A DNA stretch of 64,000 nucleotides from Cricetomys ansorgei (lineage: Eukaryota; Chordata; Mammalia; Rodentia; Nesomyidae). This document shows positions 1 through 34,070 of the stretch, piece after piece. Positions within the stretch are counted from its first letter, which is position 1. Every line of letters begins with the position of its first letter. The notes under the pieces are model-generated. The model was not told the DNA's origin. It worked only from the letters and a program-made list of their open reading frames with translations, and did no database searches. Made by a program: the position numbers and the translations under genes. The stretch is taken from the NCBI GenBank assembly GCA_026225945.1, contig JAMJFZ010000698.1:372001-436000 (forward strand), read 5' to 3'.

Positions 1-357
1 CCCACCAAATAAAATGCTCAGAGGAAAAAAGTAAATATTCATAAAATGTTCTCTCTTCGGTTTTCAGAGTATATTTCTAGGTGCAACAACATGGTTGACT
101 GTGATTTTTCTCTTCAAGCTCTAAGTGTTGTCCCATGCTCTCCTGGCTTTGGAATCATAGATTACACACCTGGTGGTGTGCTGTTGCTTGAGTCTTTCAT
201 GTGGTTTGACATTGTTCCTTAACAACTTTTGGTATTAATTTTTGCTTTCTCTTTTCGACCCCTTGATATGAAGGGCTGGCCAGCCATCCATTCATTGTCC
301 CTGAGAGAGAACCTCAAAGAAGAGAAACAGAAAGAAGTGGCTGATTCTCCAGTAAAC

Positions 358-5713
<5,356 letters not shown>

Positions 5714-5918
5714 CATTTTTCTGGTATTCTCTACCTACGGATATATATGCACAGCAGTACACACAATAGAAATATAAAGATAAGAAACTTGTAAAATCCT
5801 TTAATGAAGGTATAAATGTTAGAAAACATCAGGGAATTTGTGTGAAAGCCTTTTTTGTTTTCAGTGTGAATGGGGTTTTGCCTGCACGTACGTCTGTGCA
5901 TTAGATGTACGCATGGTG

Positions 5919-6260
5919 TCTGTGGAGGCAGAAGCAGTCATCAGATTCCCTGAAGCTGGGGTACCAGACAGTGGTGAGCTGCAGTGTGTGTGTGTTGGCT
6001 AGTGAACCCTGGTCTTCCGGAAGAGCAGGTAGTGCTCTTACACACTAAGCCATCTGACCAACCCTCTGGAAAATGTGTAACACAAACATTTGTTCTCATC
6101 AGCATCCAAACATTCATAAGGTTACCAGGCATGGTGGTGCCCACCTTCCTCCCAGCACTCAGGAGGCAGAGGCAAGAAGTTCCCTTGAGTCTGAAGACAT
6201 CCTGGTCTACATAGTGAGTCCAGGATAGACACGGCTACATAAACCCTGCCCCAAAAAAAG
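5919..6260. mobile_element. SINE pair: antisense B2/B3-like plus sense B1-like
   Basis: 5919-6064 resembles the reverse complement of a B2/B3 SINE (GGAAGAGCAG..AGTGCTCTTA core). About 6119-6260 is a B1-like element (ACCAGGCATGGTGGTGCCCA..GCACTCAGGAGGCAGAGG) ending in an A-rich tail. Both are old and recur in every unit, so they predate the array. Confidence 0.75.
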
Positions 6261-6348
6261 CTGTGGATTTGGGTTTGGTTTGTCCTGTTCGTGTGTGGGG
6301 AATATGACCGGACATCTGAATTTCACCTGTTTATTTTTGGTGTAAGTA

Positions 6349-7140
6349 CGCAGCCCGGGAGACCGTGAAGTCAGCCGAGGTGTTAGGCAGCCTGTGTGGC
6401 ATCTGAAGGGTTCAGGACCCAGGGTGGGGTCGGGAACCCGGGTGCAGCGACCTGTTAGATCCAGTTCTGAGCTGGGCAGGCAGCAAGGATGTGGGGAGCT
6501 GCACAGGGCAGGTCCAGGGCAGCCTGAGGCCGAGTGGGCGGGGCCGGTCCAGGGGGCGGGGCCAGTCACCGGGATACAGAGCTTGGCAGGTGATGGACAG
6601 TCCTTGTGTGCCCAAGAAGTTAGAGTGGGAGGGGCTGGAGGACTGAAGTGACAGGAAGCGGGGACACTGTGCGTGAGGACCCGGAAGTGGGACTGCCAAC
6701 CAGAACGCGGAGTGCGCAGAGCCCGCTCCCTCTGAGCCGGGACCTGCACCGCGTGGGTCGCGCGGCGTGGACCTGGTCGGGACCCCGCGGAGGCGTCGCG
6801 GGGACGCGGGAAGCGCGCAGCCGCAGTCCCGCCCCGGCGCCGGGGAATCGCCCGGCCGCAGCGCGGGCGGCAGCGAGGCCGGGGCCCTGGAGCGCAGGTC
6901 GGGAGCTGCGGGCGGCGGGGCGGCTCGGACGGGGCCGGGGTCTGCTGCGCTCGGAACGCCGGCTCTGCGGTTCGGACGTGGAGGCCCCGTCCTCGCGGGT
7001 CAGCGTCAGATCTGGAGGACAGCGCGGGTCCTGTGCTGATGACGCTCTGCTGCAGCTTCTCCTATGAGAGCAGGCTAGGAGCCCTGCGTGTGCTGCCGGG
7101 GTTCGCAGACGGGGCCCCTCTGCTGTGGGAACCTGCAAGG
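6349..7140 (+). promoter_or_regulatory. CpG-island promoter of gene 2 (class A)
   Basis: Very CpG-rich, with no TATA-like box in the island. Two GC boxes (6535-6563) match Sp1-type sites, and CCGGAAGTG at about 6681-6690 matches an ETS/GABPA-type site. The first ETS-like site seen in the other promoters is altered here. It sits about 1.6 kb upstream of gene 2's 5' coding exon, so untranslated exon 1 should start here; its donor could not be placed. Class A: the island runs directly into CTCTGGACGTT without the LTR-like insert. Confidence 0.75.
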
Positions 7141-7386
7141 CTCTGGACGTTCACGTTCATCCGCGCGGACGTCCGTGTCCTGTCACTTCCCTCTGCGGGA
7201 GTGGGCATCCCGGAGAGCTGCAGGCGGGAGTCGTGAAGGAAATGTCTGTATATGAATGTATTTGCGAGTCCCACGAGTGAGGTTGTAAACATCAGCATTT
7301 AAAGGTACACTTTGCGCCCACTCCTCATTTTCCATCTGAGATGTATGCTCTCTGCGATTTAAATCCAAGTTTCTGTAAAGCGTCCT

Positions 7387-8165
7387 TGCCGGGCTCGGTG
7401 GCACAACCTTCAGTCTCAGAACTCTGGAGACAGAGGCAGGCTGATTGGAAATCTTAGAGGGCACCTGGACTACAACCTGAGTACAAGACAGCCAGGGCTA
7501 CGTGTTGAGACACTGTCTCCAAAGAACCAAAACTAGAACTAGACAGCAGCAAAGGCAGAAAGAAACACGTCTTCTCTTGCTGAGTTCTTCATGTTGAAAG
7601 TTAGAATCTGGAAAAACTCATCCGCTGTTTTCCTGCATTAACTCCCAGCCTTTAAACTGCTAAACAAGGCAGTGTAAGACAGGTGGTGGGAGACCTTTAA
7701 TCCTTTAATTTCAGGCCTTTAATATCAGGATTAGAGAGGCACAGGCAGATGGAAATCAGAGTTCACTGCCAGCCTGCAGGACATCTCAAGGTTCAGGACA
7801 GCCAGGGCTGCACAGATAAACTCTGTTACAAAAAACAAAAACCCAAAGCTAAACAAAACAAACAAAAAAAGATAGGAGGGAAAATACATTATAGTAAGGG
7901 ATAATATTAGAAAGCATCTTTTGAGTAATTATGATCACAAATCAACATTGGAAAAAATATCTACACTTCTCCTTTGTCTCCTTACTTCAAGAAAAGCACT
8001 CTATTTGTGGACACAGGACCAAGCTGTTGAAATTGGTTTCCTTGTTTGCTTTGTTTGAGACCTGAGCTCACCATGTAGACCAGGCTGCACTGGAACTCAG
8101 AGTTCCATCCACCTGTGTGTCCCAAGTGCTAGGAGTCAAGGTGTACACCAACTCAGCAGTTCATC
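7387..8165. mobile_element. Intronic SINE cluster, unit 1
   Basis: Three B1-related elements: about 7387-7535 (sense), about 7678-7850 (sense, diverged, A-rich tail) and about 8045-8160 (antisense; reads GACCTGAGCTCACCATGTAG). The same trio occurs in every unit. Confidence 0.7.
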
Positions 8166-8196
8166 TGTTGTTTATTTTATTTTACTTTGTGGTCAG

Positions 8197-8317
8197 CCAG
8201 CAGCCAGTGCTGTGACTCTGGACTCTGCCCAAGGGGTGAGGAGTGCCTGGACCCTGCTCAAGGGGCTCTTGCACAGAGACTGGGTGTTGCAGAATTGCAT
8301 CTGCCCTGTTTGTGAGG
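8197..8317 (+). pseudogene. Decayed second KRAB-A exon, unit 1
   Basis: 121 bp between a TTTGTGGTCAG acceptor-like site and a GTGAG donor-like site. In the KRAB frame it reads ECLDPAQGALAQRLGVAEL, which aligns with [19 protein letters not shown] of the active exon. Upstream and downstream stops and the lost DVMLENY motif show it is dead. Confidence 0.75.
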
Positions 8318-8771
8318 GTGAGATGAGTGTGCTTGCAGCCTCCCTTGCTCCTCCTCAGAGTTTCTTGGCAGAATAACTGTAAGTGTGTGAGCTATGTGTG
8401 ACTGAGTCACACATCCCACCAAATAAAATGCTCAGAGGAAAAAAGTAAATATTCATAAAATGTTCTCTCTTCGGTTTTCAGAGTATATTTCTAGGTGCAA
8501 CAACATGGTTGACTGTGATTTTTCTCTTCAAGCTCTAAGTGTTGTCCCATGCTCTCCTGGCTTTGGAATCATAGATTACACACCTGGTGGTGTGCTGTTG
8601 CTTGAGTCTTTCATGTGGTTTGACATTGTTCCTTAACAACTTTTGGTATTAATTTTTGCTTTCTCTTTTCGACCCCTTGATATGAAGGGCTGGCCAGCCA
8701 TCCATTCATTGTCCCTGAGAGAGAACCTCAAAGAAGAGAAACAGAAAGAAGTGGCTGATTCTCCAGTAAAC

Positions 8772-14636
<5,865 letters not shown>

Positions 14637-14808
14637 CATCTCCTTTGTCCATATTTCAAATATTAGAACACATCAGAAAATCCGTAGTGGACAAAAACCC
14701 TACACTTACAATGAATGCGGCAAATCTTTTACAATGTGCTCATATCTTAGACCACATGAGAAAATTCACACAGGACAGAAAAATAAGATTGTAAATTGTG
14801 TGACATAG
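14637..14808 (+). pseudogene. Decayed terminal fingers of gene 2
   Basis: Sequence after the stop still aligns with two fingers and the NKIVNCVT ending in another frame, ending at the tag near 14808. Several ligand codons are changed (for example CysLys to TyrAsn in the second finger). Confidence 0.75.
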
Positions 14809-15014
14809 CATTTACCTGGTATTCTGCCTATAGATATATATGCACAGCAGTACACACAATAGAAATACAAAGATAAGAAACTTGTAAAATCCTTTAATGA
14901 AGGTGTAAATGCTCGAAAACATCAGGGAATTTATGTGAAAGCCTCTTTTATTTTCAGTGTGATTGGTGTTTTGCCTGTACGTACGTATGTGCACTAGATG
15001 TACGCATGGTTGTC

Positions 15015-15350
15015 TGTGGAGGCAGAAGCAGTCATCAGATTCCCTGAAGTACCAGACAGTGGTGAACAGCTGTGTGTGTGTGTTGGCGATTGAACCCTGG
15101 TCTTCCGGAAGAGCAGGGAGTGCTCTTACACACTAAGCTGTCTGTCCAGACCCCTTGAAAATGTGTAACCCAAACATATGTTCTCGTGAGTGTCCAAACA
15201 TTCATGAGGTTACCAGGCATGGTGGTGCCCACCTTCCCTCCCAGCACTCAGGAGGCAGAGGTAAAAAGTTCCCTCGAGTCTGAAGACATCCTGGTCTACA
15301 TAGTTAGTCCAGGATAGACATGGCTACATAAACCCTGCCCCAAAGAAAGC
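15015..15350. mobile_element. SINE pair, unit 2
   Basis: Antisense B2/B3-like at about 15015-15160 and sense B1-like at about 15210-15350, orthologous in position to the pair at 5919-6260. Confidence 0.72.
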
Positions 15351-15437
15351 TGTGGATTTGGGTTTGGTTTGTCCTGTTCGTGTGTGGGGAATATGACCGG
15401 ACACCTGAATTTCACCTGTTAAGTTTTGGTGTAAGTA

Positions 15438-16229
15438 CGCAGCCCGGGAGACCGTGAAGTCAGCCGAGGTGTTAGGCAGCCTGTGTGGCATCTGAAGGGT
15501 TCAGGACCCAGGGTGGGGTCGGGAACCCGGGGGCAGCAACCAGTTATATCCAGTTCTGAGCTGGGCAGGCAGCAAGGATGTGGGGAGCTGCACAGGGCAG
15601 GTCCAGGGCAGCCTGAGGCCTAGTGGGCGGGGCCGATCTAGGGGGCGGGGCCAGTCACCGGGATACAGAGGTTGGCAGGTGATGCACAGTCCATGTGTGC
15701 ACCGGAAGTTAGCAGAATGGGAGGGGCTGGAGGACTGAAGTGACAGGAAGCGGGGACACTGTGCGTGAGGACCCGGAAGTGGGACTGCCAACCAGAACGC
15801 GGAGTGCGCAGAGCCCGCTCCCTCTGAGCCGGGACCTGCACCGCGTGGGTCGCGCGGCGTGGACCTGGTCGGGACACCGCGGAGGCGTCGCGGGGACGGG
15901 GGAAGCGCGCAGCCGGAGTCCCGCCGCGGCGCCGGGGAATCGCCGGGCGGCAGCGCGGGCGGCAGCGAGGCCGGGGCCCTGGAGCGCAGGTCGGGAGCTG
16001 CGGGCGGCGGGGCGGCTCGGACGGGGTCGGGGTCTGCTGCGCTCGGAACGCCGGCTCTGCGGTTCGGACGTGGAGGCCCCGTCCTCGCGGGTCAGCGTCA
16101 GATCTGGAGGACAGCGCGGGTCCTGTGCTGATGACGCTCTGCTGCAGCTTCTATGAGAGCAGGCTAGGAGCCCTGCGTGTGCTGCCGGGGTTCGCAGACG
16201 GGGCCCCTCTGCTGCGGGAACCTGCAAGG
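15438..16229 (+). promoter_or_regulatory. CpG-island promoter of gene 3 (class A)
   Basis: CpG island with two GC boxes (15624-15652) and two ETS-type sites (CCGGAAGTT near 15702-15710, CCGGAAGTG near 15773-15781). It continues into a CpG-rich flank to about 16310 with no LTR-like insert, like the gene 2 promoter. It lies about 1.6 kb upstream of gene 3's start exon. Confidence 0.75.
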
Positions 16230-16474
16230 CTCTGGACGTTCACGTTCATCCGCGCGGACGTCCGTGTCCTGTCACTTCCCTCTGCGGGAGTGGGCATCCC
16301 GGAAGCTGGAGGCCATAGTCGTGAAGGGAATGTCTGTATATGAATGTATTTGCGAGTCCCACGAGTGAGGTTGTAAACATCAGCATTTAAAGGTACACAT
16401 TGCGCCCACCCTTCATTTTCCATCTGAGATGTATGCTCTCTGCGTTGTAAATCCAAGTTTCTGTAAAGCGTCCT

Positions 16475-17230
16475 TACCGGGCTCCGTGGCACAACCTTCA
16501 GTCTCAGAACTCTGGAGGCAGAGGCATTGTGATTGGAAATCTTAGGGGACAACCTGGTCTACACCCTGAGGTCAAGACAGCCAGGGCTACGTGGTGAGAC
16601 ACTGTCTCTGAAGAACCAAAACTAGAAAGAGACAGCAACAAAGGCAGAAAGAAACACATTTTCTCTTGCTGAGTTCTTCATGTTTAAAGAGCCTCAAAAA
16701 CCTCACTCTGCTGTTTTCCTGCATCAGCTCCCAGCATTTAAACTGCTAGAGAAGGCAGTGTAAGACAGGTGGTGGGAGCACCTTTAATAGGTTAATCCCG
16801 GGATTAGGGAGGCACAGGAGGGTGGACATCAGAGTTCACTGCCAGCCCAGAACTCAAGGTTCAGGACAAACAGGGATGCACAGAGAAACTCTGTATCAAA
16901 GAACAAAAACCCAAAACTAAACAAAACAAACAAACAAAAAAAGACAGGAGAGAAAATGTATTATAGTAAGGTATGATATTATAAAGCAACTTTTGAGTAA
17001 TTATGATCACAAATCAACATGGAAAAAATATACACAGTTCTCCTTTCGCTCCTTCATTCAAGAAAAGCACTGTATTGGTGGACACAAGACCAAGCTGTTG
17101 GTTTTTGGTTTGCTTGTTTGCTTTGTTTGAGACCTGAGCTCACCATGTAGACCAGGCTGCACTGGAACTCAGAGTTCCATCCACCTGTGTGTCCCAAGTG
17201 CTAGGAGTCAAGGTGTACACCAACTCAGCA
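16475..17230. mobile_element. Intronic SINE cluster, unit 2
   Basis: B1-like at about 16475-16625, diverged B1-like at about 16763-16915, and antisense B1-like at about 17116-17230, the same arrangement as in unit 1. Confidence 0.7.
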
Positions 17231-17268
17231 GTTCATCTGTTGTTTATTTTATTTTACTTTGTGGTCAG

Positions 17269-17389
17269 CCAGCAGCCAGTGCTGTGACTCTGGACTCTGC
17301 CCAAGGGGTGAGGAGTGCCTGGACCCTGCTCAAGGGGCTCTTGCACAGAGACTGGGTGTTGCAGAATTGCATCTGCCCTGTTTGTGAGG
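17269..17389 (+). pseudogene. Decayed second KRAB-A exon, unit 2
   Basis: 121 bp, bounded by GTGGTCAG and GTGAG. The same ECLDPAQGAL-type relic as in unit 1, with no functional reading frame. Confidence 0.72.
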
Positions 17390-17850
17390 GTGAGAGGAGT
17401 GTGCTGGCAGCCTCCCTTGCTCCTCCTCAGGGTTTCTTGTCAGTTTAATCTGCAAGTGTGTGAGCTATGTGTGACTGAGTCTCATTTCCCACAGAACAAA
17501 GTCAAATACTCAGAATAAAAAAGTAAATATTCATGAAATGTTCTCTCTTCGGTTTTCAGAGAGTATATTTCTGGGTGCAACACCATGTTTGACTGTGATT
17601 TTTCTCTCCAAGCTCTAAATGTTGTTCCATGCTCTCCTGGCTTTGGAACATAGATTACACAACTGGTGGTGTGCTGTTGCTTGGGTCTTTCATGTGGTTT
17701 GACATTGTTCCCTAACAGCTTTCAGTATTAACTTTTGCTTTCTCTTTTCGACCCCTTGATATGAAGGGCCAGCAAGCCATGCAATCATTGTCCCTGTGAG
17801 AGAACCGCATAGAAGAGAACCAGAAAGAAGTGGCTGATTCTCCAGTAAAC

Positions 17851-23468
<5,618 letters not shown>

Positions 23469-23667
23469 CATTTATCTGCTATTCTCTGTCTACAGATATA
23501 TATGCCCAGCAGTACACACAATAGAAATATAAAGATAGGAAACTTGTAAAATCCTTTAATGAAGGTTTAAATATTAGAAAACATCAGGGATTTTGTGTGA
23601 AAGCCTTTTTTGTTTTCAGTGTGAATGGGGTTTTGCCTGCACGTTCGGCTGTGCACTAGATGTACTG

Positions 23668-24015
23668 GTGTCTGTGGAGGCAGAAGCAGTCATCAGATTC
23701 CCTGAAGCTGGGTACCAGACAGTGGTGAGCTGTAGTGTGTGTGTGTGCTGGCGATTGAAACCTGGTCTTCCGGAAGAGCAGGGAGTGCTCTTACACACTA
23801 AGCCGTCTGTCCAGCCTCCTGGAAAATGTGTTACACAAACATTTGTTCTCGGCAGCATCCAACCATTCATGAGGTTACCAGGCATGGTGGTGCCCACTTT
23901 CCTCCAAGCACTCAGGAGGCAGAGGCAAAAAGTTCCCTTGAGTCTGAAGACATCCTGGTCTACATAGTGAGTCCAGGATAAACACGGCTACATAAACCCT
24001 GCCCCAAAAAAAGCT
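23668..24015. mobile_element. SINE pair, unit 3
   Basis: Antisense B2/B3-like at about 23668-23820 and sense B1-like at about 23875-24012, matching the position in the other units. Confidence 0.72.
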
Positions 24016-24101
24016 GTGGATTTGGGTTTGGTTTGTCCTGTTCGTGTGCGGGGAATATGACCGGACATCTGAATTTCACCTGTTAAGTTTTGGTGTAAGT
24101 A

Positions 24102-24897
24102 CGCAGCCCGGGAGACCGTGAAGTCAGCCGAGGTGTTAGGCAGCCTGTGTGGCATCTGAAGGGTTCAGGACCCAGGGTGGGGTCGGGAACCCGGGTGCAG
24201 CGACCTGTTAGATCCAGATCTGAGATGGGCAGGCAGCATGGATGTGGGGAGCTGCACAGGGCAGGACCAGGGCAGCTTGAGACCGAGTGGGCGGGGCCGG
24301 TCCAGGGGGCGGGGCCAGTCACCGGGATACAGAGGTTGGCATGTGCTGGACAGTCCTTGTCGCACCGGAAGTTAGCAGAGTGGGAGGGGCTGGAGGACTG
24401 AAGTGACAGGAAGCGGGGACGCTGTGTGCGTGAGGACCCGGAAGTGGGACTGCCAACCAGAACGCGGAGTGCGCAGAGCCCGCTCCCTCTGAGCCGGGAC
24501 CTGCACCGCGTGGGTCGCGCGGCGTGGACCTGGTCGGGACACCGCGGAGGCGTCGCGGGGACGCGGGAAGCGCGCAGCCGCAGTCCCGCCCCGGCGCCGG
24601 GGAATCGCCGGGCGGCAGCGCGCGCGGCAGCGAGGCCGGGGCCCTGGAGCGCAGGTCGGGAGCTGCGGGCGGCGGGGCGGCTCGGACGGGGCCGGGGTCT
24701 GCTGCGCTCGGAACGCCGGCTCTGCGGTTCGGACGTGGAGGCCCCGTCCTCGCGGGTCAGCGTCAGATCTGGAGGACAGCGCGGGTCCTGTGCTGATGAC
24801 GCTCTGCTGCAGCTTCTCCTATGAGAGCAGGCTAGGAGCCCTGCGTGTGCTGCCGGGTTCGTAGACGGGGCGCCTCTGCTGCCGGGAACCTGCAAGG
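24102..24897 (+). promoter_or_regulatory. CpG-island promoter of gene 4 (class B)
   Basis: CpG island with two GC boxes (24288-24316) and ETS-type sites near 24363-24371 and 24437-24445. The island ends at CAAGG, after which class B sequence begins. Exon 1 of gene 4 is expected here. Confidence 0.75.
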
Positions 24898-25365
24898 TCC
24901 CGTGAACCTGGGGTTCGGGTTCAGATTCAAAAACCAGGATCAGATTCCTGAGTTGGATGACGACTCCTTCGAGTCTTAGGATTGAGGAACAAACTTTCTC
25001 AGGCTTCAGTTGCCTAGGTGCTACCTGTCATGTAGTAGTAAGGGACCCTCCTTCCCTTAGCACACAAGCAGAGCGAACCAGTTTGAAAGGTAACACTAGC
25101 GGATTCCCGCCAATGTGGACCTGAGCCAATCAAAATTGTGCCCGCCCTATCCTCCAGGTCGTTTGCCATGCACACCATAAATGCCAAAAGATATAGGAAT
25201 CTTGGTTCATCTCCCACTCTCCCTGCGTGAGGCGCCACATCTTAAAAGCCTCATGCGGTTGCATCAATCCTAAATCGCGTGGGTTTTCTTTGGACGTGGT
25301 CTCTGGCCGGTAGACACTGACAGGGCTCACACCGTGATCATGGGGTCCAGGTCTTTTTACGACGA
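24898..25365 (+). mobile_element. LTR-like insert after gene 4 promoter
   Basis: Segment absent from class A promoters and bracketed by CAAGG at 24893 and 25366. It has the layout of an ERV1-type LTR: CCAAT (25126-25130), a weak TATA-like CATAAA near 25176, a C-rich R-like part, a polyA-like region (TTAAAAGCCTCATGCGGTTG), then a U5-like end near GGGGTCCAGGTCTTTTTA. I saw no retroviral coding sequence. The alternative is that it is ancestral intron lost from class A copies. Confidence 0.5.
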
Positions 25366-25526
25366 CAAGGCTCTGGAAGTTCCCATTCATCGGTGCTGAA
25401 ATCCATGTCCTGTCACTTCCAACTCCGTGAGTGGCGCTTGTGTCTGTGGAGTGGGCATCCTTAGAGCTGTAGACGGGAGTCATGAAGGGATGGCCGGCAG
25501 ATGTCATGGGATATGAATAAATGCAT

Positions 25527-25590
25527 GTGTATATATATATATATATTATATATATATATTTATATATATGGAGAGAGAGAGAGAGAGAGT
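25527..25590. repeat. TA/GA microsatellite
   Basis: Alternating TA runs followed by a GA run. Equivalent but longer or shorter tracts occur at 44335 and 62538, and a non-expanded version near 34730 and 53550. Confidence 0.9.
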
Positions 25591-25718
25591 GTTCAGAGGA
25601 GAATTCCGGGAGTACTGTTGTAAACATTAGCATTTAAAGGTACACTTTGCGTCCATCCTTCATTTTTCCATCTGAGATGTATGCTCTCTGTGATGTAAAT
25701 CCAACTTTGTGTAAAGCG

Positions 25719-26480
25719 TCCTTGTCAGGCTCGGAGGTACAACCTTCAGTCTCAGAACTCTGGAGGCAGAGGCAGGGAGATTGGAAATCTTAGGGGACAC
25801 CCTGGTCTGCACCATGAATTCAAGACAGCCAGGGCTACATGTTGAGACACTAGCTCAAAACAACCACAACTAGAAAGAGAGAACAACAAAGGCAGAAAGA
25901 AACAAGTCTTCTCTTGCTGAGTTCTTCATGTTGAAAGTTAGAGCCTGGAAAATCTCATTCTCTGTTTTCCTGCAACTGTTCCCAGCTTTTAAGCTGCTAA
26001 ACAAAGCAGGGTAAAACAGGTGGTGGGAGACCTTTAATCCGTTAATCCCAGGATTAGGGAGTCACAGGCAGGTGGACATGAGAGTTCACTGCCAGCCTGC
26101 AGAACATCTCAAGGTTCAGGACAGCCAGGGCTGCACAGAAAAACTCTATATCAAAGAACAAAAACCCAAAGCTAAACAAAACAAACAAAAAAAGATAGGA
26201 GGGAAAATACATTATAGTAAGGAATAATATTAGAAAGCATCTTTTGAGTAATTATGATCACATATCAACATCGGAAAAAATATCTACAGGACTCCTTTGT
26301 CTCCTTCATTCAAGAAAAGCACTCTATTGGTGGACACAGGAGCAAGCTATTGGATTTGCTTTCCTTGTTTGCTTTGTTTGAGACCTGAGCTCACCATGTA
26401 GACCAGGCTGCACTGGAACTCAGAGTTCCATCCACCTGTGTGTCCCAAGTGCTAGGAGTCAAGGTGTACACCAACTCAGC
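25719..26480. mobile_element. Intronic SINE cluster, unit 3
   Basis: B1-like at about 25719-25867, diverged B1-like at about 26010-26165, antisense B1-like at about 26365-26480. Confidence 0.7.
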
Positions 26481-26519
26481 AGTTCATCTGTTGTTTATTT
26501 TATTTTACTTTGTGGTCAG

Positions 26520-26640
26520 CCAGCAGCCAGTGCTGTGACTCTGGACTCTGCCCAAGGGGTGAGGAGTGCCTGGACCCTGCTCAAGGGGCTCTTGCACAGA
26601 GACTGGGTGTTGCAGAATTGCATCTGCCCTGTTTGTGAGG
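26520..26640 (+). pseudogene. Decayed second KRAB-A exon, unit 3
   Basis: 121 bp relic of the same type as at 8197, with acceptor-like and donor-like edges retained but no open KRAB frame. Confidence 0.72.
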
Positions 26641-27095
26641 GTGAGATGAGTGTGCTTGTAGCCTCCCTTGCTCCTCCTCAGGGTTTCTTGGCAGAATAAC
26701 TGTAAGTGTGTGAGCTATGTGTGACTGAGTCACACATCCCACCTAATAATGAAATGCTCAGAGGAAAAAAGTAAATACTCATGAAATGTTCTCTCTTCGG
26801 TTTTCTGAGACTGTATATCTGGGGCAACACCATGGTTCACTGTGATTTTCTCTCCAAGCTCTAAGTGTGTCCCATGCTCTCCTGGTCTTGGAACATAGAT
26901 TACACACCTGGTGGTGTGCTGTTGCTTGGGTCTTACATGTGGTTTAGCATTGTTCCCTAACAGCTTTCACTATTAATTTGTGCTTTCTCTTTTCGCCCCC
27001 TTGATATGAAGGGCCAGCAAGCCATGCATTCATTGTCCCTGAGAGAGAACCTCAAAGAAGAGAAACAGAAAGAAGTGGCTGATTCTCCAGTAAAC

Positions 27096-32480
<5,385 letters not shown>

Positions 32481-32632
32481 TTTCAAATCTTAGAACACAT
32501 CAGAAAATTCATAGTGGAGAGAGAACCTACACTTGAAAGGAATGTAGCAAATCTTTTACTAGATGCTCATATCTTAGAGCACATGAGAAAATTCACCGTG
32601 GAGAGAAAAATAAGAGTGTAATTTGTGTGACA
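32481..32632 (+). pseudogene. Decayed terminal fingers of gene 4
   Basis: Continues to align with the last two fingers of gene 3, but with a TGA in place of the first Cys codon of the last finger (cacttgaaagg) and an altered terminal motif. Confidence 0.75.
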
Positions 32633-32839
32633 TTGCATTTATCTGGTATTCTCTGCCTGTAGATATATATGCTCAGCAGTAGACAGAATAGAAATATAAA
32701 GATAAGAACCTTGTAAAATCCTTTAATTAAGGTTTAAATGTTTGAAAACTTCAGGGAATTTGTGTGAAAGCCTTTTTTGTTTTCAGTGTGAATGGGGTTT
32801 TGCCTGCATGTACGTCTGTGCATTAGATGTACGCATGGT

Positions 32840-33180
32840 GTCTGTGGAGGCAGAAGCAGTCATCAGATTCCCTGAAGCTGGGTACCAGACACTGGGGAGC
32901 TGCAGTGTGTGTGTTTTGGCGATTGAAACCCTGGTCTTCCGGAAGAGCAGGTAGTGCTCTTACACACTAAGCTGTCTGTCCAACTCCCTGGAAAATGTGT
33001 AACCCAAACATATGTTCTCGTCAGCATCCAACCATTCATAAGGTGCCCGGCATGGTGGTGCCCACCTTCCTCCCAGCACTCAGGAGGCAGAGGCAAAAAG
33101 TTCCCTTGAGTCTGAAGACATCCTGGTCTACATAGTGAGTCCAGGATAGACATGGCTACATAAACCCTGCCCCAAAAAAA
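32840..33180. mobile_element. SINE pair, unit 4
   Basis: Antisense B2/B3-like at about 32840-32990 and sense B1-like at about 33040-33178. Confidence 0.72.
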
Positions 33181-33269
33181 GCTGTGGATTTGGGTTTGGT
33201 TTGTCCTGTTCGTGTGCGGGGAATATGACCGGACATCTGAATTTCACCTGTTAAGTTTTGGTGTAAGTA

Positions 33270-34070
33270 CGCAGCCCGGGAGACCGTGAAGTCAGCCGAG
33301 GTGTTAGGCAGCCTGTGTGGCATCTGAAGGGTTCAGGACCCAGGGTGGGGTCGGGAACCCAGGTGCAGCGACCTGTTAGATCCAGTTCTGAGCTGGGCAG
33401 GCAGCAGGGATGTGGGGAGGCTGCAAAGGGCAGGTCCAGGGCAGACGGATGCAAAGTGGGAGGGGCCTGTCCAGGGGGCGGGGCTAGTCACCTGAGTCAC
33501 ACAGAGTTAGGGAGTTCCTGGAGAGTCCTTGTGTGCACCGGAAGTTAGCAGAATTGGAGGGGCTGGAGGACTGAAGTGACAGGAAGCGGGGACCTTGTGT
33601 GCGTGAGGACCCGGAAGTGGGACTGCCAACCAGAACGCGGAGTGCGAAGAGCCCGCTCCCTCTGAGCCGGGACCTGCACCGCGTGGGTCGCGCGGCGTGG
33701 ACCTGGTCGGGACACCGCGGAGGCGTCGCGGGGACGCGGGAAGCGCGCAGCCGCAGTCCCGCCGCGGCGCCGGGGAATCAGCGGTCGGCAGCGCCGGCGG
33801 CAGCGAGGCCGGGGCCCTGGAGCGCAGGTCGGGAGCTGCGGGCGGCGGGGCGGCTCGGACCGGGCCGGCGTCTGCTGCGCTCGGAACGACGGCTCTGCGG
33901 TTCGGACGTGGAGGCCCCGTCCTCGCGGGTCAGCGTCAGATCTGGAGGACAGCGCGGGTCCTGTGCTGATGACGCTCTGCTGCAGCTTCTCCTATGGGAG
34001 CAGGCTAGGAGCCCTGCGTGTGCTGCCGGGGTTCGCAGACGGGGCGCCTCTGCTGCGGGAACCTGCAAGG
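33270..34070 (+). promoter_or_regulatory. CpG-island promoter of gene 5 (class B, diverged core)
   Basis: CpG island. The GC-box region differs from the other promoters: the first box is lost (GTGGGAGGGGCC) and one remains at about 33473-33484. ETS-type sites are kept near 33539-33547 and 33610-33619. The island ends at CAAGG, where the LTR-like insert begins. Confidence 0.72.

Noticed and set aside
5714..5830. Polyadenylation signal downstream of the finger exons
   Set aside because: Only weak variants (ATATAAA-like near 5770 and equivalents) were seen; no AATAAA with a clear downstream element, so 3' ends were not annotated.
24083..24895. Long minus-strand open frames across the CpG islands (for example 270 aa here, 172-228 aa in other units), plus 90-aa plus-strand frames
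   Set aside because: They are GC-driven, rich in Arg/Pro/Ala/Gly, recur in every island, show no domain or splice context, and lie over promoter sequence.
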